A DNA stretch of 64,000 bases from Alphaproteobacteria bacterium (GTDB lineage: Bacteria; Pseudomonadota; Alphaproteobacteria; Micropepsales; Micropepsaceae): the NCBI GenBank assembly GCA_028871795.1, contig JAGWMG010000012.1, positions 31,993 to 95,992 of the forward strand, read 5' to 3'. Made by a program: the position numbers and the translations under genes. Under the pieces are notes generated by a model that worked only from the letters and a program-made list of their open reading frames with translations, was not told the DNA's origin and ran no database searches. Shown piece by piece: positions 35,917 to 43,169 of the stretch. Within the stretch, counting starts at the first letter, position 1. Each line of letters starts with the position of its first letter.

Positions 35917-38229
35917 TTATTTCCCGCGAAAGACCGTTTTTGCGTAACGGACAACGCTAAGTCCGCGGCGGACCCGAGCTTGACTTTGCTCGGTCAGATC
36001 GAGGATGCGTTGCTTCTTGCGCAGGCGGCTGGCGTCCAGCAACATTTGTCCGGCCCAGCGGTAGACATTCCGCGCGCGCACGAATTCGCGCATCAGATGC
36101 ATGCGCTCGCGTTGCTCCGCCGCGGGCATGGTCAGAGCCCTCTCGATCGTTGCGCTCATTCCGTCGGCGTCATACGGATTCACGATCAGGGCTTCCGACA
36201 GTTCGCGTGATGCGCCCGCAAAGCTCGACAACACCAGAACCCCCTGCTCGTCGTCGCGCGCCGCGACAAACTCCTTGGCGACCAAATTCATGCCGTCGTG
36301 CAGGCTCGACACGAAGCACATGTCGGCGGCGCGAAAAAGCTCGAAAACTTCGTCCGGTTCGTGGTGCCTGACCGACAGAATAATGGGCTTGTACAAAACA
36401 GTACCGTGCTTGGCGTTGACCGCATCCGCGACGCTGTGGGCTTCGTCCTGCACGGCGCGATAGCTGGCGAGCTTGCTGCGCGTGGGCGCCGCCGCTTGGT
36501 AGAATACAAAACGGCCCTTCCACTCCGGATTCTGGGTCAGGAACGAGTCCGCGGCCCACATGCGGTCTACAATTCCCTTTGTGTAGTCGAAGCGTTCGAT
36601 GCCGACGGCCAGGCGGCCATCGGCGGTCAATCCCAGACGCGAATATACCGCGCTGCGGCATTCGCTGACGGATTTCTGGCGCGCCAGGGCGGCGGGGGGC
36701 CACTCGATGGAAATCGGATAGGGCCGAACGAACGATTCATGGCCGCCCAACGTCACGGAAGCGTGCTCCCGGTCGATCCGACTTTCGACGAACCGGTCGA
36801 CAGTCTCCAGGAAATTATTGCAGTGAAACTGCGTATGGAAACCCAGGATCGAACTGCCGAGCAGTCCTTGTACGATCTCTTCCTTCCATGGACATATGCT
36901 GAAGGTCTCCGCATTCGGCCAGGGTATGTGCCAGAACGTAACCACGGTCGCCGCGGGCAGCCGTTCCCGGATCAGGCGCGGCAGAAGTGCAAAGTGATAG
37001 TCCTGCACCAGGACGACCGGCGCCGGTGTCTTGGCCTCTTTGACGACCGCGTCAGCAAACCGCTCGTTGATCTTCTTGTAAGTCTGCCAGTCGGCGTCGC
37101 GGAACGTTGGCCGCACGAAGGCGATGTGGCAGAGCGGCCAAAGACCTTCATTGGCAAGACCGTAGTAGTATTGGTCCTGCTCTTCGTCCGACATCCAGAT
37201 CCGACGCAACGTATAGCTGGGCGCTCCCGGAGGGACGGACAGCCGATCGTTCGCATCGACCATGCTCGCGTCCGCGCTGCCGCTTCCGTGCGCGATCCAG
37301 GTTCCGCCGCAGGCCCGCATGACCGGTTCCATCGCCGATACCAGCCCACTTGCCGGCAGCTGAATCTCCACGCCGTTTTTGCCCAAATTGTGGATGTAGG
37401 GCTCGCGATTGGAGACCACGATAACATCCGTGCCGGCAAGTTCGCTTTCCATGAGACGCCGCAGCGCGGACGCATCCCACAGCGTACGATCTTCCTCCAT
37501 GTTGCGGCGATTGACGTCCAGCTGCCGTATGAGCTGGCGCACCTCACCCTCAAACGGTCCATGCTCTCCCCGGGGGCCGTCCGCAAACCTCCCCGATCTT
37601 GCGCCGACGAGCGTTCGCCGCAGCCGTACTATCCAATGCCGCATGAAGGACGCGGCCACCGCTGCCGCCGCAAGGACTGTCGCCAACACGATGACCGCGA
37701 GTATAGCCGAGAAATACTGACGGATTTCGGAGCCGCGCTGTTTCGCAAAACTCAAGTCGTGCAGGATGACGAGGTGGCCGCTGGCGCCGGGCAGCGAGAT
37801 GGGGAATGCCCCGATGATCAAATCGTGCCCGTCTGCGCGGAAGGATGAGAAACTCTCCGTTTCCGTGCGCGCCACTTTCTCGCATGAGAAAGTCGCAGGC
37901 ATCAATTTGGTCGGAAAACGCAGGGCGCCGTTTTCATCGCAGAATCCGACGGCAAGCACTTTTTCGTCCTGCGCGACCCGCTCGAACAGCGCCGCGATGT
38001 CGCCAGTCCGGTTTTCGGCGAGAAGGTTCTCCAGGTTATCGTGCGTGAGATTGAAGATCAGCTTTGATCGAAGCTCGACGTCCGCGCGAGACCACTGTTG
38101 CATGAACGAAGTCGCAAAGGGCGAGGCCGCAAGTATGACTAGGATTGTGAAAATGATGGCCGTCGCGCCGTAACCGGCGATCGTTCTTATGCCCCGCGAC
38201 GCCCAAGCGTGTTGCAGCTTCTTCAGCAT
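35917..38229 (-). CDS. otsA: Membrane-anchored sensor-like/trehalose-6-phosphate synthase fusion
   Basis: 770 residues from the ATG at 38229 (GGAG nine bases upstream). The N-terminal 270 residues look like a histidine-kinase input module: a membrane segment (AIIFTILVILAASPF), an extracytoplasmic domain of about 140 residues, a second membrane segment (ILAVIVLATVLAAAAVAASFM), and a HAMP-like linker with RRTLVGARSGRFADGP. From about residue 270 it is a complete GT20 synthase: VIVVSNREP, FWHIPWPNAE, the UDP-glucose/G6P-binding IERFDYTKGI (about 545) and SLHDGMNLVAKEF. All core catalytic residues are present. Ordinary OtsA is about 470 residues and soluble. Synthesis of trehalose-6-phosphate may therefore be controlled directly by an external cue. 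Confidence 0.88.
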   Translation of the reverse strand: MLKKLQHAWASRGIRTIAGYGATAIIFTILVILAASPFATSFMQQWSRADVELRSKLIFNLTHDNLENLLAENRTGDIAALFERVAQDEKVLAVGFCDENGALRFPTKLMPATFSCEKVARTETESFSSFRADGHDLIIGAFPISLPGASGHLVILHDLSFAKQRGSEIRQYFSAILAVIVLATVLAAAAVAASFMRHWIVRLRRTLVGARSGRFADGPRGEHGPFEGEVRQLIRQLDVNRRNMEEDRTLWDASALRRLMESELAGTDVIVVSNREPYIHNLGKNGVEIQLPASGLVSAMEPVMRACGGTWIAHGSGSADASMVDANDRLSVPPGAPSYTLRRIWMSDEEQDQYYYGLANEGLWPLCHIAFVRPTFRDADWQTYKKINERFADAVVKEAKTPAPVVLVQDYHFALLPRLIRERLPAATVVTFWHIPWPNAETFSICPWKEEIVQGLLGSSILGFHTQFHCNNFLETVDRFVESRIDREHASVTLGGHESFVRPYPISIEWPPAALARQKSVSECRSAVYSRLGLTADGRLAVGIERFDYTKGIVDRMWAADSFLTQNPEWKGRFVFYQAAAPTRSKLASYRAVQDEAHSVADAVNAKHGTVLYKPIILSVRHHEPDEVFELFRAADMCFVSSLHDGMNLVAKEFVAARDDEQGVLVLSSFAGASRELSEALIVNPYDADGMSATIERALTMPAAEQRERMHLMREFVRARNVYRWAGQMLLDASRLRKKQRILDLTEQSQARVRRGLSVVRYAKTVFRGK

Positions 38230-38813
38230 TGCGAACAGCTCCATCTTGGGGCGCGGGTGCGACCGGCCTAATCTCCGTATCCACAACGTTCGACCGGCAA
38301 TTGTCCTATCGGAGTCACAACTGTCGCGTCAACCAGTTTTCTCCTCGCCGCATTTTTGCGCGGGACGATGTCGCAGTGCCGAAAAGCGGTTGACGAATCC
38401 GCCGCTTTAGAATGGCAGCCGGCCGGAATAATTCTGCATTGCCGATCTCGCGAAGTATCGCCCGGCGGAATGAATCGCAGAGTGTCGCGGCGATCTTCTG
38501 TGCGCATCAGGAGTCGCGCAAATGCCGAAAGGTGAAAATCGCCTTTATTAGCGCTCGCGCCGCCGCCCGTTAGGCAATGTGGCGGCTCCGCCTCTCGGTT
38601 TTAACCGAGCAGGCTATCGAAGACATCCCAGCGCATGGCGAGTGTGGCGCCATCAAACGCCCGCGCACGTTCCCGTCTTTCGCTTGCAAGCGCCCGACAC
38701 TCCCGACATCGTCCGGCCGAATATCTGTCGTGCCCATTCGGTCCGAAGGGCAACGCCGACCTCACGTTCGGCAGGTTGCCCAGAGCGCCAGCGTACGCCG
38801 GAAAAAGAACAAA
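38230..38813. other. Gene-free stretch at chromosome/island junction
   Basis: 584 bases with no convincing gene. Several short overlapping frames are open between 38577 and 38813 on the plus strand, but they have arginine/proline-rich out-of-frame composition and no ribosome sites. It ends at the tRNA-tail sequence that probably marks the island edge. Confidence 0.6.
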
Positions 38814-38833
38814 TGGTGCCCAGAAGAGGACTC
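38814..38833 (-). other. Candidate att site: displaced tRNA 3' tail
   Basis: On the minus strand the 20 bases GAGTCCTCTTCTGGGCACCA fit exactly the end of a tRNA gene: last T-loop bases GAGT, T-stem strand CCTCT, seven-base acceptor strand TCTGGGC, discriminator A and CCA. The rest of a tRNA is absent (the next bases are an A/T-rich run). I recall alphaproteobacterial tRNA-Leu genes with this tail, but could not check. Such detached tails are the standard footprint of an integrative element. The intact tRNA should lie at the other end, beyond 64 kb. Confidence 0.55.
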
Positions 38834-39054
38834 AAAAAGAGACGCTAACTGACTGCACGGGTTGATTATTTTCTCTCAATCTCAGTAAAACACCAACACC
38901 GATAACAACAACTCGTTCGAATGCCCGCGAACCATCGCGGACGGAACCCAAATCGCGGAGAGCGTTTACAGTTTATCCTGTGAGGGGGCGGATCACCGGG
39001 TTATTCGAACCCACTCGAGTCTCCCTCCTCTCATATCAAGTCTCTTGAAATCGA

Positions 39055-39069
39055 TAGCACCGGGTGCTA
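39055..39069. promoter_or_regulatory. Toxin-antitoxin autoregulatory palindrome
   Basis: TAGCACCGGGTGCTA is a perfect 7+1+7 inverted repeat ending 9 bases before the toxin ATG. Such repeats upstream of RelE/Xre-type modules are bound by the antitoxin or the complex. Confidence 0.65.
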
Positions 39070-39078
39070 CATTATGAA

Positions 39079-39468
39079 ATGGCCGATCAACCTCCTCGGG
39101 CCAACCGCGTGTTCAAAACCGCTTGGTTTGCCAAGGCGGCGAGAAAGGCGCGCATCGGCGATACGGAGCTTTGCGAAGCTGTTGCCGAAGTGATGAAAGG
39201 CCAGGCGGACGATTTAGGCGGAGGCGTTTTCAAAAAGCGTCTCAACAAGAATATGCACCGGAGCATCATTCTTGCCAAAGGCAAGAAAATCTGGGTGTAC
39301 GAATATTTGTTTGCGAAGAAAGATCGCGCAAACATAGAGAATGATGAACTGGCCAGCTTTCGATTGCTTGCCAAAAGTTATGAGACGCTGAATGACGGGC
39401 AGCTTGCCACGCTCGTAGAGGATCGAGACCTTATGGAGATTTGTCATGACGACAAAATTCAAGTTTAA
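39079..39468 (+). CDS. RelE-superfamily toxin (pfam06296-like)
   Basis: 129 residues from the ATG at 39079; an upstream GTG at 39064 lies inside the palindrome and is less likely. The protein has the order seen in RelE-type toxins of the phage/HigB-like branch: FKTAWFAKAARKARIGDTELCEAV, then GGGVFKKRLNKNMHRSIILAKGKKIWVYEYLFAKKDRANI and FRLLAKSYETL. It is predicted to be an mRNA-cleaving ribosome-associated toxin. Toxin precedes antitoxin, as in HigBA, and the reading frames overlap by 23 bases. Confidence 0.8.
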   Translation: MADQPPRANRVFKTAWFAKAARKARIGDTELCEAVAEVMKGQADDLGGGVFKKRLNKNMHRSIILAKGKKIWVYEYLFAKKDRANIENDELASFRLLAKSYETLNDGQLATLVEDRDLMEICHDDKIQV

Positions 39469-39769
39469 AAGCGACGCCTTCGAGGCTATTCATGCGTCAG
39501 CGTCCGCCCTGCATAAGATCGGCGCGATTGACAAGGCGACTATGCGGCGCTTCGATGAAGCGAGCCTTGCTGTTCCATCAGAGATTAAGCCGGCACAGAT
39601 AAAACAGCTGCGCGAGCGCAATCATGTCAGTCAGCCGGTATTTGCCCGCTATCTCAATACCAGCGAAAGCACGGTGGAGAAGTGGGAAACTGGTGCAAAG
39701 AGACCCAGCGGCATGGCGTTGAAGTTGCTCGCTATCGTGCGAAAGCACGGCTTAGAAGTCCTGTCCTGA
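39446..39769 (+). CDS. Xre/HigA-type antitoxin
   Basis: 107 residues. The C-terminal half is a helix-turn-helix: IKQLRERNHVSQPVFARYLNTSESTVEKWETGAKRPSG; the N-terminal part would bind the toxin. The start lies inside the toxin gene. The stop codon lies at the left end of the 298-bp repeat. It sits within 1 kb of the att-like site, a common place for addiction modules that stabilise integrative elements. Confidence 0.85.
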   Translation: MTTKFKFKSDAFEAIHASASALHKIGAIDKATMRRFDEASLAVPSEIKPAQIKQLRERNHVSQPVFARYLNTSESTVEKWETGAKRPSGMALKLLAIVRKHGLEVLS

Positions 39770-40063
39770 GGCGAAGGCGGCTAAGTAGCTGCAAAAACTT
39801 GCCGTTGCTCTTAAGGCTTATCAGCGCCAAGTGACACATTCAGATAGTGCAATAAAGAAGGCACTTTGACTAACCGCCTTCGACCGACCTTTATGCTTTC
39901 GACCGCACCTCCGCCAATAAGCTCATGAATTTTGGTTTTACCAAGCCCAGCAGCTTCGCACACCTCCTTTACGGTACAGGTCGGACGCTCATCGAACCTA
40001 ATAGCTTTGCGACTTGTAACACGTTCGTTTGACGGTAAATCAAACCGGGATGCTTCTCTCATA
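39766..40063. repeat. 298-bp direct repeat, copy A
   Basis: This segment matches 59844-60141 in the same orientation with 12 differences in 298 bases (about 96% identity, no gaps). The repeat contains the whole small HTH gene and its 3' flank. The left end coincides with the antitoxin stop. The two copies enclose about 19.8 kb that holds the gas-vesicle and synthase clusters. Confidence 0.95.
39811..40062 (-). CDS. Xis-like small HTH protein, copy A
   Basis: 83 residues from the ATG at 40062, the start shared with copy B; a frame open to 40086 adds eight residues outside the repeat. The domain CTVKEVCEAAGLGKTKIHELIGGGAVESIKVGRRRLVKV is a MerR-like/excisionase HTH_17 motif as in recombination directionality factors and plasmid or ICE regulators. 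It differs from copy B in a handful of residues. It may act in excision of the island or may be a remnant. No integrase is adjacent. Confidence 0.75.
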   Translation of the reverse strand: MREASRFDLPSNERVTSRKAIRFDERPTCTVKEVCEAAGLGKTKIHELIGGGAVESIKVGRRRLVKVPSLLHYLNVSLGADKP

Positions 40064-40218
40064 GCTACTGTACCGTGCATGTTCACGGCGCTCTCATGAA
40101 GCCAGGGTCTTGAGGCGTTCCGCGATTGCCGCCTTCAATTCGCTCAACCCCATGCTGACATATTTGGTGCGCATATCTCGGTATCTGTGTCCCGTCTCAT
40201 CAATGTAAGAAATAATAC

Positions 40219-40872
40219 TTAGCTGAAGCACGACAGACAGTTTTCCCGTGAGCATGTCAGCGGCATGGCGGCCCGCAACGGACACGCCTGCACCTTCTGG
40301 ATGACTTCCACCGCACCGCTGCAATCGAGCTTGCGCGCCACGTTCTGCCGCTGACGTTCGATGGCCTTGATGCTCTTCGACAAGTTCCGGGCGATCGCCT
40401 TGTTGGAGAGACCCAGCCTCAGCTGGTCGAGGACGGCGCGTTCGGTTTCGCTCAGCCGGGCGATCTTCTTCTGCGTCGCTTCGCAACCGCGGCGCTTGAG
40501 CACCCATTGCTGGTCGTCGAAGCAGAAGCGCTCCAGCCTGTTGAGAAAGGAATTGTCGTCCAGGGGTTTCTCGAACACGGTCGCAGCGCCCATCTCCATG
40601 GCCGCCACGGTCGTCTGAACGTCGGCATAGGCGCTGATCAGGATGGTGGGCACCGAACTCTTTTGCCGCAACAGCCTCAACACCTCCAGACCCGAAAGCG
40701 ACGGCAGGCGGTAATCGAGCACGACGCAGCCCGGCCGGTCGACGTTTTCCCTCTTCAGAAAAGTCTCGGGGTCGCTCCACCCTTCGACCTGCAGACCGAC
40801 GGATTCGATCAAGGCGCATAGCGAATCCCGGAAGCGGTCGTCATCGTCAACGATGTAAACATGTGCGCTCAT
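40219..40872 (-). CDS. FixJ-family response regulator
   Basis: 217 residues. The receiver domain starts HVYIVDDDDRF, the phospho-acceptor Asp is in VVLDYRLPSLSG (about residue 53), and the switch Lys is in VFEKPLDD. The LuxR-type helix-turn-helix is LSETERAVLDQLRLGLSNKAIARNLSKSIKAIERQRQNV. It lies 28 bases after the histidine-kinase gene. The pair is transcribed away from the gas-vesicle cluster, so it is the obvious candidate for its control, although that is inference. Confidence 0.92.
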   Translation of the reverse strand: MSAHVYIVDDDDRFRDSLCALIESVGLQVEGWSDPETFLKRENVDRPGCVVLDYRLPSLSGLEVLRLLRQKSSVPTILISAYADVQTTVAAMEMGAATVFEKPLDDNSFLNRLERFCFDDQQWVLKRRGCEATQKKIARLSETERAVLDQLRLGLSNKAIARNLSKSIKAIERQRQNVARKLDCSGAVEVIQKVQACPLRAAMPLTCSRENCLSCFS

Positions 40873-40900
40873 ATCGATTCAGCTGTCTTCCCCCGCCCAA

Positions 40901-41620
40901 CTATTCGTTCGGCAGTATCATCTCCATGCACGTCCCGCGCCGCCGCGAGCGGCAGGAAACGCGCCCGCGGTGCCAGCGCACGATGTCGCCCGCGATGGCG
41001 AGTCCGAGTCCGCTGCCGTCGGCGCGCGTCGTGACAAAAGGTTCGAAAATCTTGTCGCGAATGTCCTCCGGAAGTCCGCAGCCGTTGTCGAAGACCTGAA
41101 CCGACGTCGTGTCCGGGGTCTCCGCGACGATGCGTATCATCAGCTTCCGGGCGGCGATCGCCGGATCGTCGAGAGCGGCGATACTGTTGACGAGGAAATT
41201 GTAGAGCGCCGTTCCCAACAGCTCCTTGACGCCTTTCACCTGCGTTTGATCGGTGCGGACCTCAAGACGGAGCCGGACCCGCTTGGCATCCGCCAGGGGC
41301 CTGAGCCGGTCGATCGCTTCCCGGCACACATCGGTGAGGTGAATGCTGGAACGCTTGGTCGGCCTGCGCTCCGTCAGCAAGCGCAGGTGCTTGATGGTCG
41401 TGCTCGCCCGCAACGCTTCCGCCTTGATGCTCCCCAGGTACTCGTTGATGTCCTGAGGTCTGACTACGGGCTTGGCCAGATGCCTGGAGAGCGTGTTGAC
41501 CAGGTTGAGGATGGTTCCCAGCGGGTGATTGAGCTCGTGCGCCACATACGCCGTCATCACGCGCACCGTAGTTTCACGTTCCCACTGCCGGCCCAGATCG
41601 CTTTCCACAGCTTCGAGCAT
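40901..41620 (-). CDS. Cytoplasmic histidine kinase without recognisable sensor domain
   Basis: 239 residues from the ATG at 41620; a longer frame to 41764 runs through AT-rich promoter-like DNA and is rejected. Kinase motifs: H-box VAHELNHPLGTILN, N-box YNFLVNSIAALDD, G1 VFDNGCGLPEDI, F-box KIFEPFVTT and G2 GSGLGLAIAGDIV. There is no membrane segment and only about 30 residues precede the dimerisation helix, so the signal must come through a partner protein or the dimer itself. Resembles the kinase half of FixL-type proteins. Confidence 0.88.
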   Translation of the reverse strand: MLEAVESDLGRQWERETTVRVMTAYVAHELNHPLGTILNLVNTLSRHLAKPVVRPQDINEYLGSIKAEALRASTTIKHLRLLTERRPTKRSSIHLTDVCREAIDRLRPLADAKRVRLRLEVRTDQTQVKGVKELLGTALYNFLVNSIAALDDPAIAARKLMIRIVAETPDTTSVQVFDNGCGLPEDIRDKIFEPFVTTRADGSGLGLAIAGDIVRWHRGRVSCRSRRRGTCMEMILPNE

Positions 41621-42094
41621 ATTTGCGACACCGAAATGATGATTTGGTTGTAGTGAACTGGGGTGTACTACTTTTGCGCGTATAATAGTAAACAATCCAT
41701 TAATGGCCGCGGACATCCGATGCGGCGCATTTTCTCTCGAGCTTGTTCGGACGCCCCGCTGCAAGGCAGATCACCGGCCGATCGAAACGCGCGCACGGAT
41801 TCGCCCGACAAGAATTTCGCTCTTCAATTCGAAGAAGCGTCGAGCCGTACGCGCCGGAACGAATTTCAAACGGCGGAGCGATGGCGCGAGCACATGTGTT
41901 TCAATTCGAGACGCTAACGATTTGCTAAGTAGGAAGTCCTCCGCGAGATGTGCGCGTTTCCTCCATCGCGCGGAATCATGCCCGCGCGGATCGGGGTCTC
42001 CTGAGTAGTGCGGCGACGTGAATCTTGAAACACTGACGACGCTCAAGTGCGAACGAAATCCTTCGTACGAAGTGTCCAGAACAGGAGAACCAAA
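41621..42094. promoter_or_regulatory. Divergent promoter region between kinase and gvpA
   Basis: 474 bases without a gene. A GTAGT-N12-ACTAC inverted repeat lies at 41650-41671. A TATAAT hexamer is at 41681-41686 on the plus strand, and its complement offers TATTAT for the kinase direction. A perfect 12-base palindrome CTTCGTACGAAG (42061-42072) lies just upstream of the gvpA ribosome site AGGAG (42083-42087). The long leader before gvpA suggests post-transcriptional control, but no known riboswitch is recognised. Confidence 0.5.
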
Positions 42095-42307
42095 ATGGCA
42101 ATCGAGAAAATGAATGCGTCGAGCAGCCTCGCCGAAGTCGTCGATCGTATCCTCGACAAGGGCATCGTTGTCGATGCGTGGGCGCGCGTGTCGCTCGTCG
42201 GCATCGAGCTGCTGTCCATCGAAGCCCGCATCGTCGTGGCCGGCGTGGACACCTACCTGAAATATGCGGAAGCCGTCGGCCTCACCGCGGGCGCCCAAGC
42301 CGCCTGA
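42095..42307 (+). CDS. gvpA: Gas vesicle structural protein GvpA
   Basis: 70 residues from the ATG at 42095 (AGGAG eight bases upstream). It is a canonical Gvp[54 protein letters not shown]. This protein polymerises into the ribs of the gas-filled shell. It is first in the cluster and is followed by a strong stem-loop, as expected for the most abundant transcript. The other two GvpA-family genes are at 47254 and 49411. Confidence 0.97.
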   Translation: MAIEKMNASSSLAEVVDRILDKGIVVDAWARVSLVGIELLSIEARIVVAGVDTYLKYAEAVGLTAGAQAA

Positions 42308-42313
42308 AGGCCC

Positions 42314-42361
42314 GGTGCCCAGGGAACGCCCGTCATCGGGCTCTCCCCGCCCCTGGGCACC
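42314..42361 (+). terminator. Strong stem-loop after gvpA (partial terminator/stabiliser)
   Basis: GGTGCCCAGGG (42314-42324) pairs perfectly with CCCTGGGCACC (42351-42361). Inside the loop is a second perfect hairpin, GCCCG-TCAT-CGGGC (42328-42341). No T-run follows. It lies 7 bases after the gvpA stop and would let gvpA mRNA accumulate over the downstream assembly genes. Confidence 0.75.
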
Positions 42362-42400
42362 GACGCCTGCCGCCGCACACCGCTGACAAGGAGCTGGCAA

Positions 42401-43006
42401 ATGACTTTGACGAGCGAGATGTCCCGCATAACGACGGAATTCGAAGCCGCTCAAGGCGCGCGCCTAGCCGCGCTCGCCAAGATGGGAACGGCCGTGCGGC
42501 GCGAGAAGCGCAAGAACAAGGCTTCCCTCGCGAGCACGATGGCCGCCCATCGCGCCGCCGCCAAAAGCACCCTGCGCGATATTTTCGGCACGGCGGCATT
42601 CCTGCGCGGCGCCGCGGACGAGATGATCGAGCGGTTCAGGAACGAACGCGAAGAGTGCGCGAGCGACTTGCGGAGCCAACTGGATTGCCATGTCGCTAAT
42701 CTGCGGAAGACGGTCGGTGAGGAACTCGCGCACCTGACCGCGGCGCGGGCGAAGATGGCGCGCCGCGAAGAGAACCTGCGCCGGGCCCAGATGAAGGATC
42801 TGCGCCGGCGCGTCGAGGCTCTGCTGGCCGGCTCCGTCAAGCTGATCGAGGACTTCAACAAGGACCGCGCGCGCGCCGGCCGGATCTGGGAACGGCATAG
42901 GCGCAATGCCCCGCGGCAGCGGCGGGCGGCAAAACAAATTGCCGTCAAGAACAAGGCGGCGGCGCACAGGCAGCCGGCACACAAACAAAAGCACGCACGC
43001 ACCTGA
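42401..43006 (+). CDS. Basic coiled-coil protein in GvpC position
   Basis: 201 residues with GGAG upstream. It is rich in Arg, Lys, Ala and Glu and predicted to be long helices (LRKTVGEELAHLTAARAKMA, RRAQMKDLRRRVEALLAGSV), ending in a strongly basic tail. GvpC, which stiffens the shell from outside, is also a helical repeat protein encoded right after gvpA. I do not see clean 33-residue repeats, so this is a positional analogue rather than a proven GvpC. Its very basic composition is unusual. Confidence 0.5.
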   Translation: MTLTSEMSRITTEFEAAQGARLAALAKMGTAVRREKRKNKASLASTMAAHRAAAKSTLRDIFGTAAFLRGAADEMIERFRNEREECASDLRSQLDCHVANLRKTVGEELAHLTAARAKMARREENLRRAQMKDLRRRVEALLAGSVKLIEDFNKDRARAGRIWERHRRNAPRQRRAAKQIAVKNKAAAHRQPAHKQKHART

Positions 43007-43169
43007 GCATGGACGAAACAGGCTTGGTGCCGGTTTCCGGCGCCGGGCGGGACGAGACGTGAAAAGCATGAGCGGATGTTCTGCTAGAAAAAATGGAGCG
43101 CCATCTGTTGCTCCGACCGCATCGCCAAGGGCCGTACCGGCCGGACGGGATAAGCAATAGAGGCTGGTG

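Noticed and set aside
34467..35954. Long 495-codon frame antiparallel in phase to the MFS gene region (same strand, other frame)
   Set aside because: Arg/Gly-rich translation with no domain; the overlapping frame encodes a clear MFS protein.
38577..38865. Three overlapping short open frames on the plus strand
   Set aside because: No ribosome-binding sites, Arg/Pro-rich shadow-type composition, all end together in the att-like region; no sign of selection for any frame.
38985..39015. Sequence resembling a tRNA T-arm (GGGTT-CGAAT-AACCC on the minus strand)
   Set aside because: It forms a small perfect hairpin, but no acceptor stem, D-arm or anticodon arm can be built around it.
40094..40252. 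Short minus-strand frame ending DMRTKYVSMGLSELK and on
   Set aside because: It looks coding at its C-terminus but overlaps the end of the response-regulator gene and has no convincing start or family; may be the tail of a lost gene.
42314..42361. GGTGCCCAG in the gvpA stem-loop as a second copy of the att core
   Set aside because: Only nine bases are shared with the att-like site and they belong to a perfect hairpin; the rest of the tRNA tail is absent.
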